Below are positions 21,727 through 33,917 of a stretch of DNA of 64,000 nt, piece by piece. Source of the DNA: Cyprinodon diabolis (Eukaryota > Chordata > Actinopteri > Cyprinodontiformes > Cyprinodontidae); NCBI GenBank assembly GCA_030533445.1, contig CM060068.1, forward strand, positions 29,188,510 through 29,252,509, given 5' to 3'. The translations under genes and the position numbers were made by a program. Position 1 is the first letter of the stretch. Every line of letters starts with the position of its first letter. Under the pieces are notes generated by a model. It saw nothing but the letters and a program-made list of their open reading frames with translations, made no database searches and was not told where the DNA came from.

Positions 21727-24700
21727 ATGGGCTACGCACCAATGGACAACTGGTTCCTGGATTATCTGGAAGGTTTGTGTCACTCTTTTACTATGTTAAT
21801 TAAAAGCAAAAATGTTATGTGAAAAGTTATTAGTTTGATGTTTTTTCATGGAAGTTATAACAGCTAGCTTAGCATCTAGCATCTTTGACATCTCAGAGAT
21901 TAAAAGTGTTTTGTGTTTTTGTCAGGAATGTTAACAGTGATTTAGTGATTTAAAAATATATATTTGTGTTTGAGAAAAACACCTTTGTTGAATTTGAGGT
22001 GAAATGCTTGTAAACTAGATGTGCTAGGTCTATGATTTTTATAAAATGTCCTGAAAATAAGTTTGCTCTATACAGAAATGTTGTTGAAATTACATTAAAT
22101 AAATATAAAATAAATATGAATATAAAAAGACACACTAAGAAGGACATTTAACATAATATATTATCAAGCTGAACTGTTTATTTTTTTTGTATTTGATAAA
22201 AATATATATCATTTTGAGAATTTTGGAAGTTGAATGAATTTCTCCTGATAAACAACTGGGAAATAAAAGATAAAGATTCTCGAGTTGTTTAGTTTAGTTA
22301 ATGTGTTTAGGAAATGTTAGGTTTATAACTATTTTTTTTTTTTTTTGCTTTAAATTTATTTTTTATTGGTTGGAAATGGGAGGAATGAAAACAGAGATGT
22401 AATGATGTAAAACAAAAACACCTTTTGGTTTGTGAGAATAATCTTTGATGAATTTAATGTGGAAATGGTTGAAAAAATACAAAACAAATGTTTTAGGATA
22501 AAACTTTTTTTTTTTTTATATTTGAACTTTAAAAGGAAGTTCTTTTTTAAAACATGCAGTGGTAAACATATTGGTCTCTATGGATACCTTAGTAGAATGC
22601 ATTAAACAGGGTTTTAAGGTGGCATATATTTTTGACTTTAATGGAAGATCAAAGGTGTTAAAGAATGAGTGATTTTAAAAGTTACTGGTTTCAGAGGATC
22701 GTTTTTGGTGAATTTGGTATCAAATTCTTGCAAAACAAGGTGGCGCCTGGCCCCTTCTGTCAGAGAAGGACTTGAAGAACAAGTATGGTCTCCTTAATAC
22801 ACCAATAAACAACTTTAGCTTTTAAAATTATTTTGAAAGGCAACTTATTACTTGTAATATTAATAAACCCTAAACATTATAATTTTTTTTTTTTTTAGTT
22901 TTGTTTCCTAAAACACTTTAATGTTTGCATTTAACTAAAAATCAGATCCTTTACATTTTTGGGCTGTAAAATGTTTAGAACTTGGCTGAGTTTATTATAA
23001 GTGCTGTCATTGTGAGGAAAGTGTAAAGAAAAAATGTTTGATTCAATATATTATTTAAACGTGTTTCTGCGTCCCTTGTTTTGATCTTCAAGTGAATGTA
23101 AATAATTGAATCTTATCTGTCACCAGAAATAATACAGTTTGTTTACAGATGACTTCATCATTTTCTAGATCTTCAAAACATTTAACGCTGGATGGTTTCT
23201 TCTAAACAATTAAAAGTTCTGTATAGGATCCCCTTTCTTAGATTTGTAGAAAAAAAAAAGAATCTGAATAGTTTGGCATAAAGTTTGCTAATGTCCATTT
23301 CTGCTCTGTGCTTCCTATGTGTGTTAATTATTAAGGTTTTTATTTCTACTCTAGGATGCACTGAGGAAGGGGTCTGATAAGCTGAGGTTCTGATTCTCAT
23401 CATTTTAGATCTGAAATTTAAAGCCTGATATTTTTAAACCTTTATTTCTTTTAATTAGGATAATTTTCTACTTATAGTAGATAAACTTCAAAGATTTATG
23501 ATTATATTACTAAATCACCCAATAAAGCTTTTTTTCTGATAAAGAAATATATTTAATGGATCAAAACAATTTCTAATTTGGTAATATGAGTTTAATGCAA
23601 AAAAATGTTTACTGACAGCTTAAAGTGTCCTTCAATCTGAACTAATCTAGATGCATAGTCTAGGTCAGTAGTTACCAAAGTGGGGTGGGTGCCCCCTAGG
23701 GGGAGCTCAGTCTCATTGCAGGAAGCATGGTAGAAATAAACTAAATAAATTGACCATTTATTAATTGATAATATTCTGAAAGTAAATTCTAAACCCTACT
23801 CAACAGTAAAATAAACATTTACATTAAAAAAAAATTACAAATTAATGGCAGTCTTGTGATTTAAAAGATATCCTCAATGTGATGGTGAAGTCATTAAAAT
23901 CCTCCTCAGGCTGATACTGAGACAGGAGCACACAATCATATACGCACATATATACATATTTTTAAATATTCTGTGTGTATTAATTTTTGTATTATTGTGT
24001 CTTTTACAATGATGTCCATTTTTATTTTAAAACTAACCAAAACACTAACATTCTTACTAAATCTTTTATTGAGTTATTTTAGCTCACAGATCGATGTTCT
24101 TATTAAATAAATCTACTTTAACCTGACAAAATCACACAGGCACATCCAGTAACCTAAAATGAAGCATTTAATTTTTTATTTAATGTTCCTTTATTAACAT
24201 TCCTGGTCTAATGATTTCTTTCCCTCACAGTTCCAGACGACGCCCTTCCTGACCCGGAGCTCCCGTTCTGGCTTCAGGAACTGGGTAATTTTAATTTCAA
24301 TTTTAATAACCTCATGAGAGGACTGGGGAGAAGGACGAGGAGGTTGAGAGAACAGTTACACATTGAAGAGGTGGAGGAAGGTTCTTCTGATGATGATAAT
24401 GAGGAGGAGGAGGTAGAGGCTGAAGCAGTAGTGGTGGAGGAGAATGAGGAGGTGGAGGTACAGGATTTTGTGGAGGTAGAGGTTGAGGACGAGGCTGAGG
24501 ATGAGGATGAGGACGAGATTGAGGATGAGGCTGAGGTTGAGGCTGAGGTTGAGGATGAGGCTGAGGAAGAGGTTGAGGAAGAGGATGAGGCTGAGGACGA
24601 GGATGAGGCTGAGGAAGAGGATGAGGACGAGGTTGAGGATGAAGACGATGGCCACCCTCCGCCTCCCCTTCGGTTCACCCTGAGGATTCCCCCCGAGTTC

Positions 24701-24994
24701 AGACTCCCTTGGAACCACGAGGAGCCGGAGGATTCCCCAGACTGCCAAGAAGACCGTGCCTCTAGGAAAAGAAGAAGAGACGAAGATGAGGAAGATGATG
24801 AAGACGATGACCACCTTCCGCCTCCCCTTCGGTTCACCGTGAGGATTCCCCCCGAGTTCAGACTCCCTTGGAACTACGAGGAGCCGGAGGATTCCCCGGA
24901 CTGCCAAGAAGACCTTGCCTCCAGGAGAAGAAGAGAGGAAGATGATGAAGAGGAGCCCCCTGGGAAGAGGCCTTGTGGCGAGAGGCATGTTTGA
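21727..24994 (+). CDS. unrecognised acidic protein with duplicated Pro/Arg module, two exons
   Basis: Exon 1 is 21727-21772 and exon 2 is 24231-24994; they join G|TT in frame to 269 codons. The N-terminus reads MGYAPMDNWFLDYLE, then VPDDALPDPELPFWLQELG. Residues 61-155 are almost only Glu/Asp with Val/Ala/Gly. Residues 157-198 and 210-251 are two near-identical modules with PPPLRFT.RIPPEFRLPWN, EEPEDSPDCQED and then a basic cluster (ASRKRRR or ASRRRRE) that could be a nuclear localisation signal. The protein ends in KRPCGERHV. The donor is GAAG|GTTTGT and the acceptor TCCCTCACAG|TTCC. No signal peptide or membrane segment is seen. I recognise no family. A nuclear, chromatin- or histone-binding role would fit the composition but is a guess. 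The frame stays open through a 764-bp exon and both module copies keep their protein sequence, which favours a real gene. Confidence 0.6.
24231..24994 (+). CDS. exon 2 of the acidic-protein gene
   Basis: It is bounded on the left by a pyrimidine-rich tract and CAG at 24230 and on the right by the stop TGA at 24992-24994. The acidic tract is coded by a purine-only G/A-biased strand with sporadic T (GAGGATGAGGCTGAGG type). This makes long serine- or leucine-rich frames on the other strand, which are shadows. The 3' half is a 159-bp direct tandem duplication (for example GCCTCCCCTTCGGTTCACC at 24661 and 24820). Confidence 0.65.
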
Positions 24995-25210
24995 GAAGAA
25001 TTTCATCAAGAACCTTCCTTCAACACCTTCAACTGCTTCTTGCAATGAAGCAAAGCTGAGGATTAAGATGAAGAACCAAACCCTTCATCATCTTCCTTTG
25101 GATCATCTTGTAGTAGCTGGATCTATTTTATTGCTGATTTGGTGACTTTTGGAGGTGGGAAGGCTGAAGGACTGGAAACAGTCACACCTAGATATCATTT
25201 ATAGATTGTT

Positions 25211-25850
25211 TCTGGCAGGTCTAGGAATGTCTTAGGTAGCGTCTTGCACCCTGGCTTTTCTTTACCCCGCTGCTAGAGTTAGTTTTTTAGATGCTAAGGA
25301 GTCTGGCAGGTCTAGGGATGCCTTAGGTAGCGTCTTGCACCCTGGCTTTTCTTTTACCCCGCTGCTAGAGTTAGTTTTTTAGATGCTAAGGAGTCTGGCA
25401 GGTCTAGGGATGCCTAAGGTAGCGTCTTGCACCCTGGCTTTTCTTTACCCCGCTGCTAGAGTTAGTTTTTTTTTATGCTAAGGAGTCTGGCAGGTCTAGG
25501 GATGCCTTAGGTAGCGTCTTGCACACTGGCTTTTCTTTACCCCGCTGCTAGATTTAGTTTTTTAGATGCTAAGGAGTCTGGCAGGTCTAGGGATGCCTTA
25601 GGTAGCGTCTTGCACCCTGGCTTTTCTTTACCCCGCTGCTAGAGTTAGTTTTTTAGATGCTAAGGAGTCTGGCAGGTCTAGGGATGCCTTAGGTAGCGTC
25701 TTGCACCCTGGCTTTTCTTTACCCCGCTGCTAGAGTTAGTTTTTTAGATGCTAAGGAGTCTGGCAGGTCTAGGGATGCCTTAGGTAGCGTCTTGCACCCT
25801 GGCTTTTCTTTTACCCCGCTGCTAGATTTTGATGTAAGTTTTAGATGTTA
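25211..25850 (+). repeat. 91-bp tandem repeat, seven copies
   Basis: Units start with TCTGGCAGGTCTAGG at 25211, 25302, 25394, 25486, 25577, 25668 and 25759, so the period is 91-92 bp. Each holds TAGGTAGCGTCTTGCACCCT and CCCCGCTGCTAGA. Copies differ at only a few bases, so the array is young or homogenised. It starts 216 bp after the stop codon of the acidic-protein gene and, if that transcript extends to the AATAAA near 25893, lies in its 3' UTR. Confidence 0.9.
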
Positions 25851-28300
25851 AGAATTTCCGTTAGCACAGACATCTGAGGAGATGATAACAACTAATAAAA
25901 GGGGTGAAACATGAGAGCTGGTTAAGGCAGAAATAGTCTAACATGCTCTACATCTAATGTGGACATTCTGCTAGATAACAGAAGGAAACCCAAACAGTTT
26001 TGACAAGAAGAAACACAGAAAGGAGGCACATAAATTAAATCCTGGTTAAAAGATCAGCCACAAGGAGGCAAACCAATTCAACTAAACAGCTGGACATCGC
26101 TGCTGAGGACAACGGAGGAGGTCAAACTTAAACCCTAAAGGAGAAAGACTGGAACATAGACACAGCTTGTGGTGATCATCAGCTGAACTGGTCTCTGGGA
26201 TGTTGGTGAGAAGGTAGAGAGATGACGCTTGGTGGGACTAATTGATTTAGACCAGTTAGAGGCACAGGACAGGACTGATGTGAGGATTTGAGTTGCGAGA
26301 AGCACCGACTGATAGAAACAGCTTTCAGATGTGACTTGGTCTAGTTCTAGATGTTCCTCTGGTTAGTTAGTTTTCAGGCCTAGTTAGAGGGAAAAGAACC
26401 CTCTGCAGAAATATTCTCCATATCATCTAGGCCTGTCCTGACCGCAGTGGATCTCTTCTGTGTTTTTTGAATCCCATGTTGGACCGAGCCGCTACAAGCT
26501 TTGGGCCAATCAGAAGATGCTGATGAGATCTGCAGCGACCAAACCAGAGGAGGATCATCTGGGCTGCTGACCTTTACAAAGAGTGAGAGCATGTTCAGTA
26601 AGGAGCAACAAGAATTCCATCTTTTAAATATAAAGTTAACATTTCAGGTGCCCTCACTTAGTTTTTCATGTATGTTCAGACACTGTGGACGTTCAAAAGC
26701 AGAACTCCTGTGAGGAACCGGGACATCCAGGATGGTGAGGTGCTTTCCAGTCCCCACCTGAGGACGGCACAGAGAAAGACTGGAACAGAAAACAGACGGA
26801 GTAAGACTTTATTAACACGACAAACCGACAACTCAAGTATCCCAGGCCTGATTAAAAGATAACAGTCATTGAAACACAGAAAGACTAAGATTATGATGAA
26901 AACAACATCCTGCCCCAGATTTCAACTTGGTGTCGAGGAAATTCTGTAGATTAATTTGTCTTATTTTTACAGCGAAAGCAGGTTGAACAGCTAGCAGCGT
27001 TCTAGCAGTCGGATCACATTGCAACAGAATCCATCCACACATGTTTGGAGGTATGTTGGTTTGACTAGAGAAACATCACATGCAGATAGGTTAAGACTCT
27101 GAGGATGCTTTGCTTTCATTTATGAAGGAGCTGAAGAAGAGGATGGAGCACACAGACCGCTAAGGAGGAGAAACATGGCTCCTCTATTTGTCTCTCCTAC
27201 ATTCTGGAGTCTAAAAAACGTTGACGACCACGCAACTAAACCATCAGTCTGCTACACCCAGTAACAAACCTTTATTGCTTCCAGATATTCAACAGTATTG
27301 GTGAAGATACTAAAAACAGATCCAGAACAAACAGATACAAAAGCTACAACCATTCCATCAAGCTGGTCTAACCTTTAATCTCCATCTTTCCATCATGAAT
27401 TGATGTTCACCTCTATTTGTATCTCTGTAACCAAACCTTTGTCAGAACCAGAAGTTCTGACTTTTCCATTAAACCACAGAGAAACAGTTAAGAAGCAGCT
27501 TCTGATCCAATATGGGAGAATGTCCACCTGGTTGATCTCTGAAGGGTTTTTTAGAACCTATTAAAGCAGAGAAACGACCGACTGTAGACTCCAACAAATG
27601 CAGCATTTTTAGGCATTTTCTCCAAGCATCCGTTGTTTACAGTTATCACTTCTGTTAACTTTAGGTTCTCCCTGTGTGTTTCCCTCTTCTATTGGTTAAA
27701 GTTACACCTCTCCCAGTGTTTATGTGTTCTTTCACTAACTCCTGTTTTTTTTTCCAGATAAGGTGATCTGCTCCTTGGACCGGCGCCTCTGTGTCTGTTG
27801 GACGTCTGCTGTCCTGTTAAAGACCTGCTCAGCCGCAGTAGATGGGCGCTGACACGGAGCTGGGTTCTGCTGGAGGTTCCTTCCTGCTTAAAGCTGGTTT
27901 TCCTCTCCACTGTCACTTCATTGCTCAGGAGGAGGCACTGCAGCAACATTGACGACTGGATGTGATTGGCTGAGCTTCCTTGGATTGAAGACATTTCTCT
28001 GAATGCCATGATAAACTAAATCTATCTTCACCATGTTGTAAATAGGATCTAACCGGATGTTTGTGTTTAGATTTGATTCTGTGTTTGTTTTGACTTCTGT
28101 TACATGTTTCTGTATTAAAATTTTCATGTTAATTGCCTTTAGATGACATTTGCTGGGACTTGTTTCTATTTTAAAACTGATTTATATTAAATCCCCTACT
28201 GGGTCTGGTTCTGTTGAAGTATGCTTCCTGTCGTTCTATCTTCATCTGTTATTTCTCACTATAATAAAGGTTTGATTGCAGTAATGTGAACAGGATCTGT
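25851..28300 (+). other. non-coding stretch downstream of the acidic-protein gene
   Basis: No credible coding frame. AATAAA-like signals occur near 25893 and 28262. Acceptor/donor-flanked pieces exist (TATGTTCAG at about 26679 to GGATG|GTGAGG near 26733; a long T tract and CCAG before 27760), so extra 3' UTR exons are possible but unproven. At 27820-28010 a teleost dispersed repeat is present (CTGCTGGAGGTTCCTTCCTG, TTTTCCTCTCCACTGTCACT). Confidence 0.35.
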
Positions 28301-28998
28301 TTGTATTTTCTTATAAAGTGTCTTGAAATAAGTGGTTGTAAATTGATTCTTTATAAATAAACCAAACTGAAGTCAAATGGAGCAAGAGTCTTAATATTAC
28401 TATAGTACAGCGCTTTGGCAGATCTGGGAGTTAAGCAGCAGAGCAGACAGGACACATCAACACTGAGCTACACAAAGAACAACAAACAAATATGGGAGGA
28501 TAATTAAAGATTAATGTTAAAATAAAACAGTAAAAAATTCAATCAACTAGGAAGATAGCAGGAACTAAATGTTTAGTGAACCCAAAGGCAAACAGCTTTG
28601 GTTAATTTGAATAAAACTAAAACGTTTTAAGGTGATTTTCTCTACTTTAAACTATACCTTTATATCTCTACCATACTTGGTCCCTCAGGGTTGCATTGCT
28701 CACTCTTTTTAGCAGAAACCAACTAGTTAATGTTTCCAGCTCTATATTCTATCAGAGGAAAAGGGGAAAATGGATTTAAATGGATTGATGATCCTAAACT
28801 CACATTTAAACTGGTTTTGGAATATATAAAGCAGCTTTAAATTAACATCTGGAACCTCGGCCATTGTCATGTCTGGGTGAACACGTTTAAGGCTACGTTC
28901 ACACTGCAGGTATTAATGTACAGTTCTGATTTTTTTAGCAAATCTGATTCTTTTGCGTGGTTGATCTCATTTCCAAATATGTAATCTTCTGTGTGAAC
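28301..28998. other. intergenic; part of a small transposon-like repeat at the right end
   Basis: 28301-28880 shows nothing recognisable. From 28887 the text GGCTACGTTCACACTGCAGG resembles the terminal part of a common teleost MITE. Its partner end was not found, possibly because the hAT element starting at 28999 interrupts it. Confidence 0.35.
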
Positions 28999-29516
28999 CA
29001 TAGGCGTAACTTCCTTAAGGACTGGTGTGGACATGTCCCCACCAATCTTGACCGGTTGGGGGACAGTCCCCACCAATATTTTTTTTTTTTTGTTTGTTTT
29101 TTTTCCCCCACGTTTATTTATGCTTTAACACGTGGCACAATGTACAGATGGAGCAACAGTTATACAGTTAGTAATGTACCTTTAGCATACAAACATAATT
29201 GGGCTAGAACAAACCCAAAAAAAGAATAGATAAAGAAATAAGCAAATGATCAAGTCAAGGCAAGCACAACGAGATACCGGGGACAGATATATATAAAAAA
29301 AATAAAATAAAATAAATAGGTAGAAGTAAAAAGGTCCACAGTATTAAAATTATGTAAATGTTTTCCCTCAGTCCGTACATACTTTAAAAAAAAAAAAAAC
29401 TTCTCAGGGGCCAGGGGACCCTACTGTTAATAAATCAGACAGACTTTACTCAAAGAAGAAGACAAAAGAGAAAATAGATAAGAATAATAAACATCAGCTA
29501 CATACATGCAACTTTA

Positions 29517-32500
29517 TCAGTCTGGAATATTAGGGAAATCAATCTTCCTAAGGGCTTTTAACAAGGGACTCCACAAACCCAAAAATCTTGCGGAAGAGCC
29601 TCTTAAGGTAAGACGGATCTTCTCAAGTTTAATAAAATACAATGTGTCTCGAAGCCAGTGGATGTATGATGGGGGTTGAGGCGACTTCCATTTCATTATG
29701 ATCTCTCTCCGAGCCAGAAAGGTCAGAAAAACCAAGGAGGACCTCTGAAGAGAGGACAAGATGGGCTGTGGAGGTGCAACCCCAAACAACGCAATCAGGG
29801 GACAAAGCTCAAATTTTACGCCAAAAACGTCCGATAGAACAACAAAAACTTTAGACCAATAATTAGAAAGCTGAGGACAGAGCCAGATGGTGTGGATCAA
29901 ATTGGCTGGGGAATGTTGGCATCTATCACAGGCTGGAGTAACGCTGGGGTAGAACTTGGCTAGACGTGCTTTAGTATAATAAGTGCGATACACAAGTTTG
30001 CACTGAATTAGATTATGTCTGGCACAAATAGAGGACTTGTGCACCAATGACAAGATAAGTGTCCAGAGATCCTCTGAAATGTCCCGTCCAAGATCTTCCT
30101 CCCAAAGTGATCTAAGGGAGTTCAGGGTGTGTGGACGCAAAAGCGTAATTTGATTGTAAATAAGAGAAACGGCCCCCTTCACTTTGACAATAGGTTTCAG
30201 AAAAGTGTCTAAAGGAGAATCCCTGGGAACGTTGGGAAAATTTGAATAAGTAGGGCGGACAAAACTGCGCGCTTGTAAATATCTAAAAAACTGACATCGC
30301 AGGATACCAAATTTCTCAGAGATTTGTTGGAATGAGGCGAAAGTATTATCAATGTACAGATCGTAAAAGGTTGAAATTCCTTTTCTCCGCCATGACAAGA
30401 AAGTATTATCTGCGAGGGACGGCGGGAAGGTATGATTCAGGGCTATAGGGGCATAGACAGAAAGAGATTGCAGACCAAAATGCCGCCTAAATTGCCTCCA
30501 CAGTCTTAAGGATGCGTCAACTATTTTATTAGAGGTATAAGGATTAGTTGAAGATTGCAATGGTGAATGTAGTAAGGCTGCCAAAGACACAGGTTTTACA
30601 GAATTTGCCTCTATATTAAGCCAAGCCGGAGAGGAAGGGCTATCTGACCGGAGCCAGTATCTAAAAAGTCTAATGTTTGAAGCCCAATAGTAATATCTAA
30701 AGTTTGGAAAGGCCATCCCCCCAAGCTTTTTAGGTCTTTGTAAGAGTTCAGCGCGTATATGAGAGGCCTTCCCATTCCAAAGAAATTTAATAATTATACT
30801 ATTGAGTTTATTGAAAAAGGACCGTGAAATAGGTAGGAGAAACGTGGGAGGATGTTCATTTTGATTGAATTAACCCGAGCAACCAAAGAGAGGCCAAGCA
30901 TTGACCAACGATCAAAATCTTCCTTAACACGCAATAATAAGGGGGAAAAGTTAGCTTTAAAAAGATCCTTATATTTAGATGTAATCTGGATTCCTAAATA
31001 GGCAAAACTCTGATCTATTACCTTAAAAGGTAATGTACGCAGTGGGTAGTTCTTAGCCAAAACATTAACTGGGAATAATTCGCTTTTGCTGAGATTTAAT
31101 TTATAGCCTGACAGCTTCCCAAATCTGACAAGTGTGGCAAGTATAGCAGGAATATATGTACTCAAATTGAAATATACAGGAGAAGATCATCAGCATATAA
31201 AGAGACCTTTGTTCCAATACCATTTCTCTTAATACCTATGATACTTGCATTACATCTAAGCGCAATTGCAAGGGGTTCAATTGCCAAAGCAAATAGTAAG
31301 GGACTCAGCGGGCAGCCCTGGCGCGTAGAGCGATTGAGGCGAAAGTAGTCAGACTGACTATTATTTGTCCTAATTGATGCATGAGGGTCAGAATAAAGTA
31401 ATTTAATCCAAGACAGAAACTTTCTTCCGAAACCAAATTTCTCAATCGAGTAGAATAAATATGGCCACTCAACTCTGTCAAAGGCCTTTTCGGCATCCAT
31501 AGATATCACAACTTCTTCGGTACTAACGGAGGGTTGACTGTATATTACATTAAAGAGTTGTCTTATGTTAGAAAAGGAATTCCTATTTTGTACAAAGCCA
31601 GTCTGATCTATCCCAACCACCGTAGGTAACACTTTTTCCAGTCTTAATGCTAATGTTTTCGCTAGCAACTTAAAGTCAACATTAAGTAAACTTATTGGGC
31701 GGTAGGAAGAACAAAGTAGAGGGTCTTTATGTTTTTTCACAAGTAAAGTAATAACTGCCTGATTAAGGGTCTGAGGTAGACACCCGGAGGCCAAAGATTA
31801 ATTGTATACATTTAAGAGTAATGGGGAGAGCTTATCCCAAAATATTTTATAAAACTCACAGGGGTATCCGTCAGGGCCTGGGCACTTGCCCCCCTGCAGG
31901 GCCTTGACTGCTTCAGTAAGTTCAGAGATGGCAATAGGCTTCTCAAGACCGTCAGCTACATCCTGATTAATGGTAGGGACTTTCAACTCATTAAAAAAGT
32001 TTTCAAAATCAGTTATAGAAGGAGTACATTCTGAGGAGTATAATGACCTATAAAAGTCTTTAAAGGTTAAATTTATTTCGGAAGGGTCAGACGTCAAGCC
32101 TTGGGCTGTTTGGATCTGAGCGATGTGACGAGAGGCTGACACCCGTTGGGTTTGGTGAGCTAAAAGTTTACCAGCTTTATCTCCATGTTCCTAAAACTGG
32201 GCACCCGACAGAATTAGCAGCTCAGTAGTATGTTTTGTCATGAGCACATCTAACTCAGCTTGCAACACAAGACGATATGGGAAATATGGCGTGTTAAAGC
32301 GGTAATTCTCTCTTTTTGTAACTTATTTTCATACTTTACGTAGGAGATAATCTCCCCTCTGATGAAGGCTTTAAGTGTCTCCCAGAGTAGTGAGGCAGAA
32401 ACCCCAGGTCTTCTATTAGTTTCTAAAAAAAAGTCTATCTGTTGAGTCACAAAAGATTTTACGTTTGATAGTAAACGGGTGCTCAGCCTCCATGGTGGCC

Positions 32501-33236
32501 GCTCAACGGGGCGAGAGTCAAATCTGATGTTTATAGAAACAGGAGCGTGGTCCGATAAAACAATAGCATCATATTTGCACCCATTGAGAGAGGGCAGCAA
32601 TCTATTATCAATCAAGAAAAAATCAATACGTGTAAAAGTGTGGTGGACTGGGGAAAAAAACGAGTAAACCTTTTGGGAAGGGTGAAGAGAACGCCAAGCA
32701 TCGCAGACATTAAATTCAGACATAAAGGAGTTAATAATTTTAGATGAGCGTGAGGGCGCGGTTATATTTGTTGATGAGCGATGCAGCTGGGAGTCAAGCC
32801 AGCAGTTAAAATCACCTCCCAATATTAAGTGATAGGTGGACATATTGGGGAGTGTCTGGAAAACATGTTTAAAAAAGTTTTCGTTATCATAATTGGGCGC
32901 ATATATATTAGCCAATGCCACCGAGACATTGTAAATGGTGCCAGTGACCATAATGTATCTACCACAAGAGTCAGAAATGGTTTGAGAGTGCACAAAAGGG
33001 ACAGATTTATGGATAAGAATAGCCACTCCTCTAGATTTAGAGTTAAAAGAGGAATGATAAACTTGATCGACCCAGCTACGCCTCAGCTTCACGTGGTCCA
33101 TGTTCTTAAGGTGTGTCTCTTAAAGGAAAGCTATTTGTGCCCCTAATCGCTGCATGTGATGAAGTACCTTACTGCGTTTTACCGGATTGTTAAGTCCCCT
33201 GCAGTTGAAGCTGGTGAAACGGATCTCTCGTCCCAC
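29517..33236 (-). pseudogene. L1 ORF2 (endonuclease-reverse transcriptase), broken
   Basis: The APE-type endonuclease lies at about 33236-32400: FTSFNCRGLNNPVKRSKV, GGDFNCW and the SDHAPV motif near its end. A TAA at 33120-33122 stands where the family has the residue before the ETH of the catalytic QETH motif. The reverse transcriptase lies at 31794-31162 with SSYRPISLLN, MDAEKAFDRVEW, RQGCPLSPLLF and YADDLLLY. The C-terminal part (30716-29517) has the Cys/His cluster ACDRCQHSPANLIHTIWLC. Further breaks: frame changes near 32250, 31162 and 30794, and a stop near 31797. It is therefore inactive. Confidence 0.85.
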
Positions 33237-33917
33237 CTCTGTAGCCGATGACAATTGAGGATCAGTCATAAATTAGAATAAAACAAGAGAGTAAACATGA
33301 GTCACCCCGGTCACCTGAGAAAAGAGAAACAGAGTAACACAAAAAACAAAAAAAAAACAAAGTAGTGTACCTCCCTCTGCAATCCAACCCCCCCACCCCC
33401 CAACCCCCTTAAACCGACCCCATCGCTGAAGCATCCCCCCAAACGGGACACGCGAAGCCCTATCAAAAGAAAAAAAACACAGCATCCAGCCTACAAGAGA
33501 CTAGGAAAAGAGAGTAATCTAAAACTATTGACGAACCCTCCTGGGAATGCAAAGTAAATATAACAATATACAATGAATGCACCAACTATGAAATAACTGG
33601 TTTGTAGAAGCAAGAAATGTATTGTAAAGCATGAAGAGCTAATGTACATTTAGACACACGAAGGTCCATTGAGTCTTGTCAGTAAGAACTAGAACAGTAA
33701 CAGCAAAAAATACAAACAATTATTTTCCTTCTGTTTTCCCCCTCTATTTCTCAAATAGATTAAATGTCCAAAATAGGAACTATATCCACAGTGTATCCCA
33801 AGTACTTAAAAGGCACTATTGAGAACAGAAATGTATTATGCAACAGTCTTATTGCACTGATTGTTACAGTTCTTCAACAAAAATGTGAACCCATCCTTGG
33901 GTAGAGGCACCCCCGAA

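Noticed and set aside
24274..24837. 187-codon serine-rich minus-strand frame and a 229-codon Leu/Ile-rich one at 24356-25045
   Set aside because: They are the antisense reading of the GAG/GAT-rich acidic tract. The plus frame has proper exon borders and a conserved internal module; the minus frames have neither.
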